64,000 bases of DNA from Micromonospora inositola. GTDB taxonomy: Bacteria; Actinomycetota; Actinomycetes; Mycobacteriales; Micromonosporaceae. Made by a program: the position numbers and the translations under genes. Below, piece by piece: positions 7,364 to 15,334 of the stretch; the first letter of the stretch is position 1; every line of letters starts with the position of its first letter. The stretch lies in NCBI RefSeq assembly GCF_900090285.1, contig NZ_LT607754.1, positions 2,604,001-2,668,000 on the forward strand, given 5' to 3'. The notes below the pieces were generated by a model. That model saw only the letters and a program-made list of their open reading frames with translations, made no database searches and had not been told where the DNA came from.

Positions 7364-8236
7364 ATGACCACCGCTACCGCCCCGACCGCCGGGATTCCGG
7401 TGGGGCCTGGCCTGTCGATGTTCGACCCCATCTTCGTCGGCATCGACGAGTTCGGTCACCCCGTCTACATCACCCTCGCCTACCGCAACCTCCTCGCTGG
7501 TGGCGAACCCGGCGGAGGCAAGTCCGGCCTGCTCAACACCATCGCCGCCCACGCCGCCCTCTCCGTCGACAGCCGCTTGGTGCTGCTGGACGGCAAGCTC
7601 GTCGAGCTCGGCCAGTGGGAGGACTGCGCCGATGCGTTCATCGGACCCGACATCACCGCCGCCCTCGACGTCCTCAAGCGGCTGCAGGTCGTGATGAACA
7701 ACCGCTACGCCTGGCTCCGCGCCCACGGGCGCCGCAAGCTCACCGCCGCCGACGGCCTGTCGGTCATCACCGTCCTGGTCGACGAGATCGCCTTCTACTC
7801 CGCCACCGTCGGCAGCAAGCAGGAGCAGGAAGAGTTCGTCGCCCTGCTCCGCGACCTGGTCGCCCGGGGCCGGGCCGCCGGCATCCCGGTCGTCGCCGCC
7901 ACCCAGCGGCCGTCGTTCGACATCATCCCCACCAGCCTGCGGGACCTGTTCGGCTACCGGGCCGCGTTCCGCTGCACCACCCCGAACAGCTCGAACATCG
8001 TCCTGGGCCACGGCTGGGCCGAGCAGGGCTACACCGCCACCGACATCTCCCCGTCGAATCAGGGCGCGGCGTACCTGATCGCCGAAGGCGGCACCCCGCA
8101 GCGCATCAAGGTCGCCTACCTGTCCGACAGCCAGATCGCCGGCATCGCCGACTACGCCGCCTGGATCCGCCGGCCCCGGCCGTTACCGGCCCTCGTTCCC
8201 GACCTCACCCGCGTCGACCTGGGGATGGCGGCATGA
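7364..8236 (+). CDS. FtsK/SpoIIIE-type DNA translocase (TraB/TraSA motor)
   Basis: The 290-residue protein is an FtsK/SpoIIIE motor domain. The Walker A motif GEPGGGKS is at residues 47-54 and the Walker B motif VITVLVDE at 134-141. ATQRPSFDIIPTSLRDLFGY follows, as in other Tra motors. It lacks any membrane segment, so it should depend on the membrane protein encoded just upstream. ATP-driven transfer of double-stranded DNA during conjugation is the expected job. Its stop codon overlaps the next start (ATGA at 8233-8236). In pSAM2 the membrane and motor parts are one protein; here they are two genes. Confidence 0.85.
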   Translation: MTTATAPTAGIPVGPGLSMFDPIFVGIDEFGHPVYITLAYRNLLAGGEPGGGKSGLLNTIAAHAALSVDSRLVLLDGKLVELGQWEDCADAFIGPDITAALDVLKRLQVVMNNRYAWLRAHGRRKLTAADGLSVITVLVDEIAFYSATVGSKQEQEEFVALLRDLVARGRAAGIPVVAATQRPSFDIIPTSLRDLFGYRAAFRCTTPNSSNIVLGHGWAEQGYTATDISPSNQGAAYLIAEGGTPQRIKVAYLSDSQIAGIADYAAWIRRPRPLPALVPDLTRVDLGMAA

Positions 8237-8442
8237 CCACCCGGGAGCGCACCTACACCCGCGCCAACCAGCAACGGGCCGCGCAGTACGCCGAAATCTG
8301 GATCATCGCCCAACCGGCGGAAATCGCCGCCATGGTCCAGGTCGCCTCCGCCAGCGGCCGACTCGTCTACGTCGGCCCACCCCAACTCATGGGCGGCGAG
8401 GACACCCGCCACCGCCGCTACCTGCGGCTGCGCACCACCTGA
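8233..8442 (+). CDS. small AICE protein, unknown function
   Basis: Translationally coupled to the motor gene through ATGA, this encodes 69 residues beginning MTTRERTYTRANQQRAAQYA. It has a short helical start, a central IWIIAQPAEIAAMVQVA segment and a basic end. Similar small proteins follow the Tra motor in many actinomycete elements. I know no function for it. Coupling and the shared strand support that it is real. Confidence 0.6.
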   Translation: MTTRERTYTRANQQRAAQYAEIWIIAQPAEIAAMVQVASASGRLVYVGPPQLMGGEDTRHRRYLRLRTT

Positions 8443-8451
8443 ATCGGCCGA

Positions 8452-8490
8452 CGGAACCGGCTCACGCCCTGCAAAGCCGATCCGGTTCCG
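8452..8490 (+). terminator. hairpin after transfer genes
   Basis: CGGAACCGG (8452-8460) pairs perfectly with CCGGTTCCG (8482-8490) across a 21-nt loop. Flanking TCGG and CCGA can extend the stem past a bulge. There is no U tract. It sits in the only sizeable gap between the tra genes and the next gene set. Confidence 0.4.
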
Positions 8491-8531
8491 CCGACCTCCA
8501 CCAACAGCCCTACCGAAAGGACGTGGCTGCC

Positions 8532-8972
8532 ATGAAGGCTACCCAGAACACACCCACCGGAGTCCAGGTCACCCCTGCTGATCTGCTGCGGATGGCTGCC
8601 CTCTACCTGCGCCGGCACGGCTGGCACCAGGGCACCTACTACGCCACCACCACCGACACGCCCACCCCGCCGGCCTGCGCCGTCGGGGCCATCGGCATGG
8701 CCTGCGCCGGATACCCGGTCCACCACTTCTCCGACCTCGACACGGACGACCGGCCCACCTACCTCGGCGCGGTCGCGGCCCTGACCGACTACCTCGACCA
8801 GCACTACCCCATCAACCTCGTCGACGACGACGGCTTCTGGCTCGACGAACACACCTCGCCCTACTCGTGGAACGACGACCCGCTCTGCACCGCGGAGCAC
8901 GTCATCGCCGCCCTGGAAGGCGCGGCGAAGGAGTGGGACCGCCTCCACACCCAGGGAGGCGAGAACCGATGA
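8532..8972 (+). CDS. DUF6197-family protein
   Basis: I prefer the ATG at 8532 (146 residues) over the GTG at 8523, because the AAAGGA at 8516-8521 is better spaced for it. Diagnostic stretches are LLRMAALYLRRHGWHQGTYY and CAVGAIGMACAGYP, which match a small domain of unknown function often present in actinomycete mobile elements. No catalytic motif is evident. It opens a run of five genes that overlap or abut each other, and it overlaps the next start (ATGA). Confidence 0.6.
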   Translation: MKATQNTPTGVQVTPADLLRMAALYLRRHGWHQGTYYATTTDTPTPPACAVGAIGMACAGYPVHHFSDLDTDDRPTYLGAVAALTDYLDQHYPINLVDDDGFWLDEHTSPYSWNDDPLCTAEHVIAALEGAAKEWDRLHTQGGENR

Positions 8973-9268
8973 GCACTGTCAAGCACACCTTGACGCACAT
9001 CCCTCGATCTCGCCGCCGGCGTGAGGTCGTCGAGAACGACGAATTCGCGGCGTTCGCACGCCGCATCATCCGCGCCCACGGCCGCCGCGTCGCCACCGGC
9101 GACGTCGAAGCCCTCCGCGACCTCGTCGCCCTCTCCGCTGTCATCGACGACGCCATCGGCGAAGCCGTCATCGGCCTCCGCGCCTTCGGCTACTCCTGGG
9201 CCGAGATCGGTGCCCGGCTCGGCATCTCCCGCCAGGCCGCCCAGCAGCGCTGGGGAGGCCAGCCATGA
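8969..9268 (+). CDS. small helix-turn-helix (sigma-region-4-like) protein
   Basis: The ATG at 8969 overlaps the preceding stop. The 99-residue basic protein ends in FGYSWAEIGARLGISRQAAQ, a helix-turn-helix like region 4 of sigma factors. The N-terminal part is Arg-rich. It is probably a DNA-binding accessory or regulator of the element. It overlaps the next gene by four bases. Confidence 0.65.
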   Translation: MSTVKHTLTHIPRSRRRREVVENDEFAAFARRIIRAHGRRVATGDVEALRDLVALSAVIDDAIGEAVIGLRAFGYSWAEIGARLGISRQAAQQRWGGQP

Positions 9269-9615
9269 CCACCGTCTACGACCGGACCGGCACCGAAACC
9301 GGATTCCCGACCTTCCCCTTCCGGATGGCCCCGGACGGCCTGGCCACTCGCCGGCAACTGCGCGCCGCCGGCCTACGACCCGGAGGACACGACCCGGTAG
9401 CGCAGATCCTCTGGCGGCGCGGCAAGCGCGTCGCCTACCTCTACCGCCTCGACCTCGCCGCACCCAAGCGGACCGCCACCCCCGCCCAGCGGGAGGCCAT
9501 CGCCAAGGCCCTACGCGCCCGGCGCACCTGCCGCCACTGCGGCCACCTGAAGCCCTACTACATCCCCCGCCGTACCGGCTCCTGCCTCGACTGCACCCCG
9601 GGAGGTGCTCGATGA
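9265..9615 (+). CDS. RRQRL-motif-type zinc-binding protein
   Basis: A 116-residue basic protein with MAPDGLATRRQLRAAGLRPG near the N-terminus and a C-terminal cysteine cluster, CRHCGHLKPYYI then CLDC, which should bind one zinc ion. The pattern matches a family annotated in actinomycete elements as RRQRL motif-containing zinc-binding proteins, of unknown function. It overlaps its neighbours at both ends, so it is co-translated in this operon. Confidence 0.65.
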   Translation: MTTVYDRTGTETGFPTFPFRMAPDGLATRRQLRAAGLRPGGHDPVAQILWRRGKRVAYLYRLDLAAPKRTATPAQREAIAKALRARRTCRHCGHLKPYYIPRRTGSCLDCTPGGAR

Positions 9616-9905
9616 CCACCGCCGTCACCAACCTCGCCGCTCAGGAGCGGATGACGCCGGACGACTACGTCGTCACCGCCCTCGCCCAGGATTTCGCCGC
9701 ACGCGGTGAGCTGTCCTTCGAGCGGTTCCTGTCCGGCTACTACGCCGAGTCCCTGCGCATCGTCCAGGAAGCCCACCTCGCCGACTGCACCGTCCCCGAC
9801 GGGCAGGGCTGCAACACCTGTGCCGGTATCCGGGTCGGCCTCGCCGGCCTGGCCGCCGAACAACGCGCCGTCACCTCCGGGGAGGTGACCACCCATGGCC
9901 GCTGA
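9612..9905 (+). CDS. hypothetical AICE protein
   Basis: Starting with ATG 9612 inside the previous stop, this encodes 97 residues with DYVVTALAQDFAARGELSFE and a CTVPDGQGCNTCAG cysteine group. It is mildly acidic and mainly helical. I do not recognise a family. It overlaps the next gene by 11 bp, which points to tight coupling. Confidence 0.55.
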   Translation: MTTAVTNLAAQERMTPDDYVVTALAQDFAARGELSFERFLSGYYAESLRIVQEAHLADCTVPDGQGCNTCAGIRVGLAGLAAEQRAVTSGEVTTHGR

Positions 9906-10605
9906 CCGCCCCACCACGGGCACCCGCGTCGAGGGCCTGGTCCTGGTCCTCATCCTGCTCACCGTAGCCGGCTTCGCCGGAGCCGCTTCCTTCACGCATG
10001 TCAAGGACTGGACCCTCGCCAACTCCCCGACCGGCACCGGGGCATGGTTCGGCTGGGCCAACGCCGTCATCTCCGAACTCGTCCCCATCGCCTGCCTCCT
10101 CACCATCCGCCGACGGCGCCGCACTGGCGCGCCGATCGGCTACCCGCTGGCCCTGCTCATCGCCGCCGCCGGCCTCTCCCTCGCCGCCCAGTTGGCGGTC
10201 GCCAAGCCGGGCATCTCCGGCTGGCTCCTGTCCGCCGTACCCGCGCTGGCCTTCATGGCCCTGGTCAAGCTCGTTCTCGCCCCGGCACCGACGCCGGAGC
10301 ACACCACGGCCGCTGCGGCGGCTGAGCCGATCCGAGTCCAGGGGGCCGAGCAGGTCACCGAGCCGCCGGCTGCCATCAGTCCGGCCACCGCGCCAAGCCC
10401 GGCCGTCGAGCGGGAGCCCGTCACCGCACCGGCCGAGCCGGTCGACGTCCCTGCCCACCTGCTGCCGATGGCCCGCTTCGCGGGTGTGCAGCACGAACAG
10501 TCCACCGGGGCACCCATCACCGCCGTCGAGCTGGCCGACCGCCTCGACGTTCCCCCGCCCGTCGCCGGGCAGCTCCTCACCACCCTGACCGGTGGTGCCC
10601 GATGA
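9895..10605 (+). CDS. DUF2637 membrane protein (Spd-like)
   Basis: The 236-residue protein has four hydrophobic helices within residues 12-130 and then a Pro/Ala-rich linker and a soluble end with ELADRLDVPPPVAGQLLTTL, which resembles a small winged-helix. The membrane part resembles DUF2637, present in spread (Spd) proteins of Streptomyces plasmids and AICEs. Those proteins help distribute the element along the mycelium after transfer. The position between the Tra and Rep genes fits this role. Confidence 0.7.
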   Translation: MAADRPTTGTRVEGLVLVLILLTVAGFAGAASFTHVKDWTLANSPTGTGAWFGWANAVISELVPIACLLTIRRRRRTGAPIGYPLALLIAAAGLSLAAQLAVAKPGISGWLLSAVPALAFMALVKLVLAPAPTPEHTTAAAAAEPIRVQGAEQVTEPPAAISPATAPSPAVEREPVTAPAEPVDVPAHLLPMARFAGVQHEQSTGAPITAVELADRLDVPPPVAGQLLTTLTGGAR

Positions 10606-10868
10606 CCATCTACCTCGTCGACGTCGAGCAGGTCATCCACACCTGCCCCGCACACCCGGACCCGCACCCCTACGACACCCGCCGGGTACTCGCCGACGTC
10701 ATCCCCGGCGGACCCTGCCGGGCACCGGTCACCATCCGCTGCGGCGGACAGACCGCACTCATTCCCTGCCATCGGCACGAGCCGGCCAAACGCCAATGCG
10801 GCGCCTGCCGGGTCATCGTCACCGAACGCACCATCACCAACCACCACCCCACCGGGGCGGCGGCCTGA
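10602..10868 (+). CDS. Cys/His-rich small protein
   Basis: This 88-residue protein is coupled to its neighbours by ATGA overlap at 10602-10605 and by a one-base overlap with the rep start at 10868. It has several Cys and His residues (CPAHPDPHP, CHRHEPAKRQCGACR), suggesting a zinc-stabilised fold. It immediately precedes the replication initiator. I know no specific function for it. Confidence 0.6.
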   Translation: MTIYLVDVEQVIHTCPAHPDPHPYDTRRVLADVIPGGPCRAPVTIRCGGQTALIPCHRHEPAKRQCGACRVIVTERTITNHHPTGAAA

Positions 10869-12652
10869 TGGCCTCGACGCTGGACCTCACCCCCCGCGCC
10901 TCCACGGCCCGGGGGGTGGGCTCGAACGCCGACACCATCGTCTACAGCTACACCGCCGCCGGCTCCGCGTTCGAACGCGCCACCCGCCCCGACTACTTCG
11001 GCTGGCTCGAACACGTCCGCTCCGCCGCCGGCTGCACCCGCCCCATCCGCCTCGCCGGCCAACTCCTCACCGTCGACCCCGCCACCGGCCGCGTCCTCGA
11101 CTCCCGGCACACCGACGCCATGCCCGACGCCGCGATCTACACCGCCTGCGGCAACCGCCGCGCCACCGTCTGCCCCTCCTGCGCCCAGACCTACCAGCGA
11201 GACGCGTTCCAACTCCTGCGCGCCGGCCTGGTCGGCGGCAAGGGCGTCCCCGAGACGGTCGCCTCGCATCCGGCCGTGTTCGCCACCTTCACCGCCCCGT
11301 CGTTTGGGACGGTTCATGCCCGGGTGGTGAAGCGGCACACCTGCGTCAACCGGAAGCGTTGCGACTGCCGCGCCGAGCCGTGCCACGCCCGCCGGGATGT
11401 CGGCGTCTGCGCCCATGGCCGCCCCGCCGTCTGCTGGGCCCGCCACGAAACCGGCGACGCCGTGCTCGGGCGGCCGTTGTGCCTGGACTGCTACGACCAC
11501 GACCACCAGGTCGTGTGGAACCTGTTCTCCGGCGAGCTGTGGCACCGCACCCAGCAAGCCGCGGAACGATGGCTGGCCAAGCTCGCCCGCCGCCGGGGCA
11601 TCCCCCGCGTCGAGGTCGTCACCGCATCTGGGCGCACTCGGAAGGTGTCGCCGGTGCGGCTGACGCCGGGGAAGGTCGCCGAACTCCAAGCCCGGGGAGC
11701 CGTGCATTTCCACGCCATCGCCCGCCTCGACGGCGTCGACCCCCTCGACCCCGACAAGGTAGTGCCGCCGCCGGCCGGGTTCACCGTCGCCGACCTCGTC
11801 GACGCGCTCCGCCACGCCGCCGCGCAGATCGCCTTCCACACGCCCTCACACCCGGACCGGCCCGAGGGCTGGTCGATCGCTTGGGGCGAGCAGGTCGACC
11901 TGGAGCCCATCGCCACCGACGGGACCGGTGAGGTCACCGACGGCATGGTCGCCGGATACCTTGCCAAGTACGCCACCAAGAGCACCGAGGCCACCGGGCA
12001 CACCTCCACCCGCCTGACTGCGGACAGCATCGACGACTACGCCGACCCCGACGGCGACCACACCGCCCGCCTCATCGACGCCTGCTGGCGCATCGGCCGC
12101 CCCACGGGAACCCCGGCCCCGCTGTCCCAGCGGCGCCGCGACCCTCGGCCCCGGCCCGGCTTCGTCGACCGCTGGGAGTGCCCCGACTGCGGCACCCACA
12201 CCCGCTACGCCGCCTGCCCCACCTGCACCGCCGCCCGTCAAGCCGCCCTTGACACCCAACCGGCGAAACCCGCGACGGCCAACCCTTACGCCCGGCTGCG
12301 GCGGTGGGCGCACATGCTCGGCTACGGCGGCCACTTCCTCACCAAAGGCCGCCGCTACTCGGTGACGTTCCAACTCCTGCGGGGCACCCGCGTCGCCTAC
12401 CGCCGTCATGAGGACCAGGCCCACGAGCATCCGGCCGCCGGCGGCCAGCCCGTCGACCAACTCGGCGAAGAAACCACGCTCATCGTCGGCACCCTCACCT
12501 TCGCCGGCGTCGGCTGGCACACCACCGGAGACGCCCTCCTCGCCAACACCGCCGCCGCCCTCGCCCGCGAACGACGAACCACCGGCCGCGAAGAACTCGC
12601 CCACGAACTCGCCACCACCCCCGTCGCCGGCACAGCGCCGGCCGCTGCCTAG
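10868..12652 (+). CDS. RepSA-type HUH replication initiator
   Basis: The ATG at 10868 gives 594 residues. Landmarks are AVFATFTAPSFGTVHARV, a zinc-binding Cys/His cluster around residues 160-215, the HUH metal motif HFH at residues 280-282, and GYLAKYATKSTE with Y364, K367 and Y368, where the nicking tyrosine should be. This is the layout of the rolling-circle initiator RepSA of pSAM2, which nicks the double-strand origin and lets the excised circle replicate before transfer. A second Cys cluster, CPDCGTHTRYAACPTC, lies near residue 440. It is followed at once by xis and int, as in pSAM2. Confidence 0.85.
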   Translation: MASTLDLTPRASTARGVGSNADTIVYSYTAAGSAFERATRPDYFGWLEHVRSAAGCTRPIRLAGQLLTVDPATGRVLDSRHTDAMPDAAIYTACGNRRATVCPSCAQTYQRDAFQLLRAGLVGGKGVPETVASHPAVFATFTAPSFGTVHARVVKRHTCVNRKRCDCRAEPCHARRDVGVCAHGRPAVCWARHETGDAVLGRPLCLDCYDHDHQVVWNLFSGELWHRTQQAAERWLAKLARRRGIPRVEVVTASGRTRKVSPVRLTPGKVAELQARGAVHFHAIARLDGVDPLDPDKVVPPPAGFTVADLVDALRHAAAQIAFHTPSHPDRPEGWSIAWGEQVDLEPIATDGTGEVTDGMVAGYLAKYATKSTEATGHTSTRLTADSIDDYADPDGDHTARLIDACWRIGRPTGTPAPLSQRRRDPRPRPGFVDRWECPDCGTHTRYAACPTCTAARQAALDTQPAKPATANPYARLRRWAHMLGYGGHFLTKGRRYSVTFQLLRGTRVAYRRHEDQAHEHPAAGGQPVDQLGEETTLIVGTLTFAGVGWHTTGDALLANTAAALARERRTTGREELAHELATTPVAGTAPAAA

Positions 12653-12666
12653 TAGCTAAGGAGGTC

Positions 12667-12855
12667 ATGTTGAACAAGCTGCTCACGACGAAGGAGGTTC
12701 TTGTCCTGCTGGGAGACGTGCCACGGTCTACCTTCTATCGCTGGCGTCAGCTTGGCCTGGGGCCTCGCTCCATCAAGCTGCCCAATGGTGAGATCCGCTA
12801 CCGCCCGGCTGATGTCGACAAATGGCTTCGCGAGCATGAAGAGGCCGCTGCGTGA
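12667..12855 (+). CDS. xis: excisionase (Xis)
   Basis: A 62-residue MerR-like helix-turn-helix protein with LTTKEVLVLLGDVPRSTFYR and a C-terminal RYRPADVDKWL, the typical AlpA/Xis form. Together with Int it directs excision of the element. The strong AAGGAGGT (12658-12665) is only one base from ATG 12667 and is better spaced for TTG 12670, so the true start may be two residues' worth of codons apart (MNKLL rather than MLNKLL). Its stop overlaps the int start. Confidence 0.85.
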   Translation: MLNKLLTTKEVLVLLGDVPRSTFYRWRQLGLGPRSIKLPNGEIRYRPADVDKWLREHEEAAA

Positions 12856-14318
12856 GCACGTACAACGTCAAGATCCATGACATCAGCAAGCGGGCTGACC
12901 GGGGGAAGAGCAAGGCCTACCGGGTCCGCTGGGCCGTTGCCGGTCAGCGTCGCGAGCGGTCGTTCATCACCAAGGCACTCGCGGACCGCTTTCGGGCCGA
13001 CCTTATGCAGGCGGTGAAGGCAGGCACCCCGTTCGACGAGCTGACTGGCCTGCCCGAGAAGTCAGCCGCCGAGCAGAGCCGCGTCACCTGGTACGCCCAC
13101 GCCCGCGCCTATATTGAGGTGAAGTGGCCAAGCCTTGCCGCGAAATCTCGTCGCTCGGCTGCCGAGGCTCTCGTTACCGTCTCCGCCGCTCTCGTCGCTG
13201 GCACGCGCGGCGCTCCACAGGCTGACGTTCTGCGCGAGGCCCTCTACTCCTGGGCGTTCAACCCGAACCGACAAGACGTCCCGCAACGGCGAGAGATCGC
13301 GGACGCACTGACGTGGATTGGCCGGGCATCCCGTCCTGTTAGTGATCTCGCCAAGGCCGACGTCCTCCGACAAGCGTTGATCGCATGTGCTCGCAAGCTC
13401 GATGGCAAGCCAGCCTCCGCTCGCACTGTGCAGCGCAAGCGGGCAACCCTGTACAACGCGCTGCGCTTTGCAGTCGAGCAAGACCTCCTGGACTACAACC
13501 CCCTCGACAAGATTCAGTGGAAGGCGCCGGAGGTTGGGGAGACCGTTGACCGCCGGGTTGTCGCCAACGCTGGTCAGGTCGAGGCAATCCTGGCGGCAAT
13601 CCCGGACGTCGTCCGCGACGGTGGTCGGTTCGTCGGATTCTTTGGCTGCCTCTACTACGCCGGCCTCCGGCCCTCTGAGGCAGCGAGCCTGCGCCGGACG
13701 GATTGTGATCTTCCGCCAACAGGCTGGGGCCGAATCGTCCTCGCTGAAACCAACCCCTACGCGGGAGCGAGTTGGAGCGAGACGGATGACGGCCGCGAAC
13801 TGCGTGGACTGAAGCACCGGGGCCAAGGGGAGACCCGGACTATCCCGATTCCCCCAGAGCTGGTCGGGTTGATTTGTGAGCACCTTGAGCGGTACGGGAC
13901 GACGCCCGACGGACGCCTGTTTCGGGGCCTCCGCGGTGGTCCGCTCGCCTCCTCGACGTACGACCGGGTCTGGAAAGAGGCGCGGGCCCACGCCCTCACA
14001 ACCGAGATTGCCGCGTCACCGCTTGCCAGGCGGCCGTACGACCTTCGGCATGCTGCCGTGTCGCTCTGGCTGAACGGGGGAGTACCGGCAACCGAGGTTG
14101 CTCGACGAGCTGGCCACAGCGTCGCCGTCTTGCTGAAGGTCTACGCCAACTGCATCGACGGGGAGGAAGAGGCGGTCAATGACAAGATCAGTCAGGCTCT
14201 ATCAGCCAGTCGGGGGCGGGGGCGTATCGGGGGGAAGACTGCCCGCTCTCGCCCTGTCCGTATCGCAAAAGCCCAGATCAGGTGGGTTGCAAGCAGGCGG
14301 AACGGCAACGCCCTGTAA
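12852..14318 (+). CDS. int: tyrosine site-specific integrase
   Basis: The GTG at 12852 overlaps the xis stop, giving 488 residues. N-terminal DNA-binding and SAM-like domains precede the catalytic domain. Visible active-site residues are R273 (YYAGLRPSEA), R399 (RPYDLRHAAVS), H422 (RRAGHS) and the nucleophile Y431 (KVYAN). The enzyme integrates the circular element into the 3' end of a tRNA-Tyr gene. The final codon TAA (14316-14318) overlaps the tRNA anticodon loop inside the attachment core, so the gene end is written by the tRNA sequence. It appears intact and is probably functional. Confidence 0.95.
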   Translation: MSTYNVKIHDISKRADRGKSKAYRVRWAVAGQRRERSFITKALADRFRADLMQAVKAGTPFDELTGLPEKSAAEQSRVTWYAHARAYIEVKWPSLAAKSRRSAAEALVTVSAALVAGTRGAPQADVLREALYSWAFNPNRQDVPQRREIADALTWIGRASRPVSDLAKADVLRQALIACARKLDGKPASARTVQRKRATLYNALRFAVEQDLLDYNPLDKIQWKAPEVGETVDRRVVANAGQVEAILAAIPDVVRDGGRFVGFFGCLYYAGLRPSEAASLRRTDCDLPPTGWGRIVLAETNPYAGASWSETDDGRELRGLKHRGQGETRTIPIPPELVGLICEHLERYGTTPDGRLFRGLRGGPLASSTYDRVWKEARAHALTTEIAASPLARRPYDLRHAAVSLWLNGGVPATEVARRAGHSVAVLLKVYANCIDGEEEAVNDKISQALSASRGRGRIGGKTARSRPVRIAKAQIRWVASRRNGNAL

Positions 14319-14364
14319 ATCCGTCGCGAAAGCTACAGAGGTTCGAATCCTCTACCCGCCACCA
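14313..14364 (+). repeat. attachment core 1: tRNA-Tyr 3' half
   Basis: This 52-bp segment runs from the anticodon loop (GTA anticodon at 14315-14317) through a long variable arm, the T arm AGAGGTTCGAATCCTCT and the acceptor strand ending in CCACCA. No 5' half of the tRNA precedes it; instead there is the int gene. It is the right attachment site of the element. An identical 52-bp copy lies at 17298-17349. Confidence 0.9.
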
Positions 14365-14373
14365 GGCAACGGC

Positions 14374-14411
14374 AAGGCCCCTGACCTGCGAAAACGCAAG
14401 TCAGGGGCCTT
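14374..14411 (+). terminator. terminator-like hairpin after attachment core 1
   Basis: AAGGCCCCTGAC (14374-14385) pairs with GTCAGGGGCCTT (14400-14411), with an inner GCG/CGC pairing around AAAA. It begins 10 bp after the tRNA CCA, as expected for a tRNA terminator carried along with the attachment site. Confidence 0.7.
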
Positions 14412-14767
14412 CGTCCTCTCCTGCCGCGGTTGACCGTTGTTGCCCCTGCTCGACCGGCCGATAGGGCATGCAACGGGCACGTTGGATCTTGGGGTTTCCC
14501 ACCAATCGTTGGTCGCGCCCTGGTCCTCGGTCTCGCGCGTGGCGTGGGGTGGGTCGCGGTGGACTTTCTCCATCCAGTCCCGGGATCGCTCTGGGGACCT
14601 TCCATGCCCACTCGTGGGCCGCGCTGTCCTATCAAGGGTGGCTGAGACCGGCCGGTTAGGAGGACACCGCACGCGCCTTCTCTCGTCGGCCCGGAGCAGA
14701 TACTGCTTCTTGCGTCGCTCTTTGCTCGCCGACAGTATGAGCCGACCACGAGTAGGGAGACCCCGGC
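14412..14767. other. gene-free stretch after the element end
   Basis: Open frames on both strands here give no recognisable protein, and none has a good ribosome-binding site with plausible composition. It is probably residual element DNA. Confidence 0.4.
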
Positions 14768-15022
14768 ATGCAGGTAGACCCACCGGAAAACCGGGGCATG
14801 GCTGCCCTCATGGTCGCTTCCGGCGTTGGCGGGCTGATACTGCTGCTTGCTGGCAATGGTGGGCGCTCATCAATTCTTGCCTTGGTGGCCTTCGCCTGCT
14901 TCATCGTCTGCGTTGCCCTGCTTGGCTTGAGTTCGGTGTTGCAGGAGCACGAGCGATGGCGCGCAGACCTCGAACGGCAGCGGCTAAGCGAGCAGGCTGC
15001 GGGCGACAACGCGAAGCGGTAG
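14768..15022 (+). CDS. small two-helix membrane protein
   Basis: The 84-residue protein begins MQVDPPENRGMAALMVASGV. Two transmembrane helices occupy about residues 12-28 and 35-57, followed by a charged helical tail (EHERWRADLERQR). A weak GGGAGA lies 12 bp upstream of the ATG. Function unknown. It stands alone between the two tRNA-Tyr fragments. Confidence 0.5.
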   Translation: MQVDPPENRGMAALMVASGVGGLILLLAGNGGRSSILALVAFACFIVCVALLGLSSVLQEHERWRADLERQRLSEQAAGDNAKR

Positions 15023-15334
15023 GTCGAAGTCCAGGGTCGATCGCACCGTCAGTTTGGAAGAGCGTGCTCAAGCGGTCGTGATGCCCGAAACGCCTGCGGG
15101 CGGCGGTCGGCCCGGTTGCGTCTCGTGCCCGCTCGTGCCCGCTGCGCGCCACGGTTACTGGCCCACGGATGGCCCATGCTGGCCTTCGGATTAAAGAAGA
15201 TCGCGGATGGCGGGTAAGGCGTTTGCACCCCTGGCCGGTACATCCGCTGTTGTCGGGTAGCGCCGATGTCTGGGGGTTCTCTTGGCTGTATGGCCGGCCA
15301 ACGCGTGGCCAGGGAGAGCCCTAGGCTCACGCCC
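15023..15334. other. gene-free stretch
   Basis: About 310 bp with no supported gene. It presumably contains the promoter of the anchored protein that starts at 15335. Confidence 0.35.

Noticed and set aside
5798..8011. 737-codon minus-strand frame opposite the transfer genes
   Set aside because: The plus strand encodes Pra-like, Tra membrane and FtsK-type proteins with Walker motifs. The minus translation has no recognisable domain.
12667..14318. The xis-int pair as a toxin-antitoxin module
   Set aside because: The small gene is a clear excisionase-type HTH and the larger one a tyrosine recombinase with all catalytic residues.
14290..14370. A complete tRNA-Tyr gene at the first attachment core
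   Set aside because: Only the 3' half from the anticodon loop is present. The sequence upstream is the coding end of int and cannot form the 5' acceptor, D arm or anticodon stem.
14437..15081. 214-codon frame after the first attachment core as a real protein
   Set aside because: It covers the small membrane-protein gene in another frame and has no protein-like pattern.
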